6,357 bases of DNA from Oscillospiraceae bacterium (GTDB taxonomy: Bacteria; Bacillota; Clostridia; Oscillospirales; Oscillospiraceae), in the NCBI GenBank assembly GCA_020025395.1, contig JAHHSE010000086.1, positions 1-6,357 of the forward strand, read 5' to 3'. Positions 5,678 to 6,357 of the stretch are shown here, in pieces. The stretch's first letter is position 1; each line of letters begins with the position of its first letter. The notes under the pieces were generated by a model that saw nothing but the letters and a program-made list of their open reading frames with translations, had not been told where the DNA came from and did not search any database. Position numbers and translations under genes: made by a program.

Positions 5678-6064
5678 TCAAAGACTTTTCAGGATTTCTT
5701 CCCGTTTGCTCTCATATTCCTCCGTGGTAATGAGACCGCTTTTCTTCAGATGCTCCAGCTGTTCCAGCCGTTTGTGAGGGGAGGATTCGATGGAGTCGGC
5801 GCTGTACGCCTCCTCCACGGGAGAGGAGGGGGACTCCTCCTCAATGAGGATTTCCGACCCCGTGTATTTCTTTCCAAAGGCCTGATAGAAACTCATTCCC
5901 GTGATTCCCACGGCAATCAGCGTCCACAAGATTCCAAAGGGTCCAGCAACAGGGATCGCCACAATTCCCCCGATGAGAACAAAAATGATCCCGATTATTC
6001 CCCCAAAGAAAGCGCTGGCCTTATTGGGACGGACTGTGATCCGCTTTCTGCGCCGATCCTTCAT
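5678..6064 (-). CDS. Small two-helix membrane protein with C-terminal SHOCT domain
   Basis: Function unknown. The 128-residue protein has a basic N-terminus (MKDRRRKRITVRPNK). Two hydrophobic helices follow (about 16-39, FFGGIIGIIFVLIGGIVAI, and 42-63), joined by a short Pro/Gly turn. An acidic, Ser-rich linker (about 70-96) leads to a C-terminal segment, RLEQLEHLKKSGLITTEEY and onward (about 99-127), that matches the SHOCT (short C-terminal) pattern: a helix, a KxGxIT turn, then EEYExKKxxIL. SHOCT domains occur at the ends of many membrane or secreted proteins and are thought to mediate oligomerisation or protein contacts. By the positive-inside rule the basic N-terminus should be cytoplasmic, which would also place the SHOCT end inside. 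AGGAGG lies seven bases before the ATG. The gene lies 44 bases after gyrA and 25 before rnhA, with no terminator seen on either side. Co-transcription is likely, but a functional link to DNA topology is not shown. Confidence 0.85.
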   Translation of the reverse strand: MKDRRRKRITVRPNKASAFFGGIIGIIFVLIGGIVAIPVAGPFGILWTLIAVGITGMSFYQAFGKKYTGSEILIEEESPSSPVEEAYSADSIESSPHKRLEQLEHLKKSGLITTEEYESKREEILKSL

Positions 6065-6108
6065 TCTCTTTCCTCCTTATGTGTGCGTTTTGTGGAAAAC
6101 TTCCCGCT

Positions 6109-6357
6109 TTATTCCCCCTTCTCCGTGGACTCCGGGGCGATTTCCTCCGGGTTTTCCACAGTTTCCTCCCCTTCTGTGGATTCCTCCTCGTGGTCGGTGG
6201 TGGCCAGAGAGATGACTTTGACCCCCTCATCCACCCGCATGAGGATAACGCCCTGGGTGGTTCGGCTGTAAATGTTAATATCGGCCACCGCCATGCGGAT
6301 AATCACCCCGTCATCCGAGATCATCATGACATCAATGGTCTCATCCACCATGGCAAT
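6109..6357 (-). CDS. gyrA: DNA gyrase subunit A, C-terminal end only
   Basis: GyrA is the DNA-cleaving and DNA-wrapping subunit of gyrase, which introduces negative supercoils using ATP hydrolysed by GyrB. Only the last 82 residues are present, since the gene enters from the right edge. The frame is open to the edge and begins IAMVDETIDVMMISDDGVIIR. This matches the final blades of the GyrA C-terminal beta-pinwheel, with the characteristic runs ISDDGVIIR, SRTTQGVILMRV and DEGVKVISLA. ParC, the topoisomerase IV paralogue, usually has a less regular pinwheel, so GyrA is favoured. The last 30 or so residues are a disordered acidic tail rich in Glu, Ser and Thr, ending in ESTEKGE. Catalytic Tyr and GyrA-box residues lie outside the window. 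The ATG at 6351 is an internal methionine, not the start. Confidence 0.9.
   Translation of the reverse strand: MAMVDETIDVMMISDDGVIIRMAVADINIYSRTTQGVILMRVDEGVKVISLATTDHEEESTEGEETVENPEEIAPESTEKGE

Overview
This window is a stretch of conserved housekeeping genes. It most likely comes from a moderately GC-rich Firmicute of class Clostridia, possibly of the Oscillospiraceae/Ruminococcaceae type. That placement is inferred from three things: the gene order gdpP-rplI-dnaB, which is typical of Firmicutes; strong AGGAGG-type ribosome binding sites before most genes; and GC-biased codon use with Firmicute-like protein sequences. No rRNA, tRNA, mobile element, CRISPR array or phage gene is visible. Nothing here looks like a new defence or biosynthetic system.

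Layout. From 3778 down to the left edge, the minus strand carries gdpP (membrane-anchored c-di-AMP phosphodiesterase), rplI (ribosomal protein L9) and dnaB (replicative helicase, cut by the left edge after 404 codons). The rplI-dnaB gap holds a hairpin followed by a T-run, which reads as an intrinsic terminator or attenuator inside the cluster. The 271-bp region between the gdpP and ilvE starts contains two divergent promoters of sigma-A type. Each has a 17-bp spacer and a TGC preceding the -10 box. A purine-rich tract lies between them. ilvE, a branched-chain aminotransferase, is the only plus-strand gene.

ilvE converges with rnhA (RNase HI), and the two share a strong hairpin flanked by an A-run and a T-run that should stop transcription from both sides. 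rnhA follows a small membrane protein with a C-terminal SHOCT domain. That gene in turn follows the 3' end of gyrA, which enters from the right edge on the minus strand. The three are tightly spaced and probably co-transcribed.

Functionally, the window combines replication and topology genes (dnaB, gyrA, rnhA), one translation gene (rplI), one second-messenger gene (gdpP) and one amino-acid metabolism gene (ilvE). gyrA and the gdpP-rplI-dnaB cluster often lie near the replication origin in Firmicutes, so an origin-proximal location is plausible. No DnaA-box cluster was recognised here. The points most worth a second look are the rplI-dnaB attenuator-like structure, a GGGH-to-GGGN change in GdpP, a perfect palindrome over the gdpP -10 box, and the SHOCT membrane protein.
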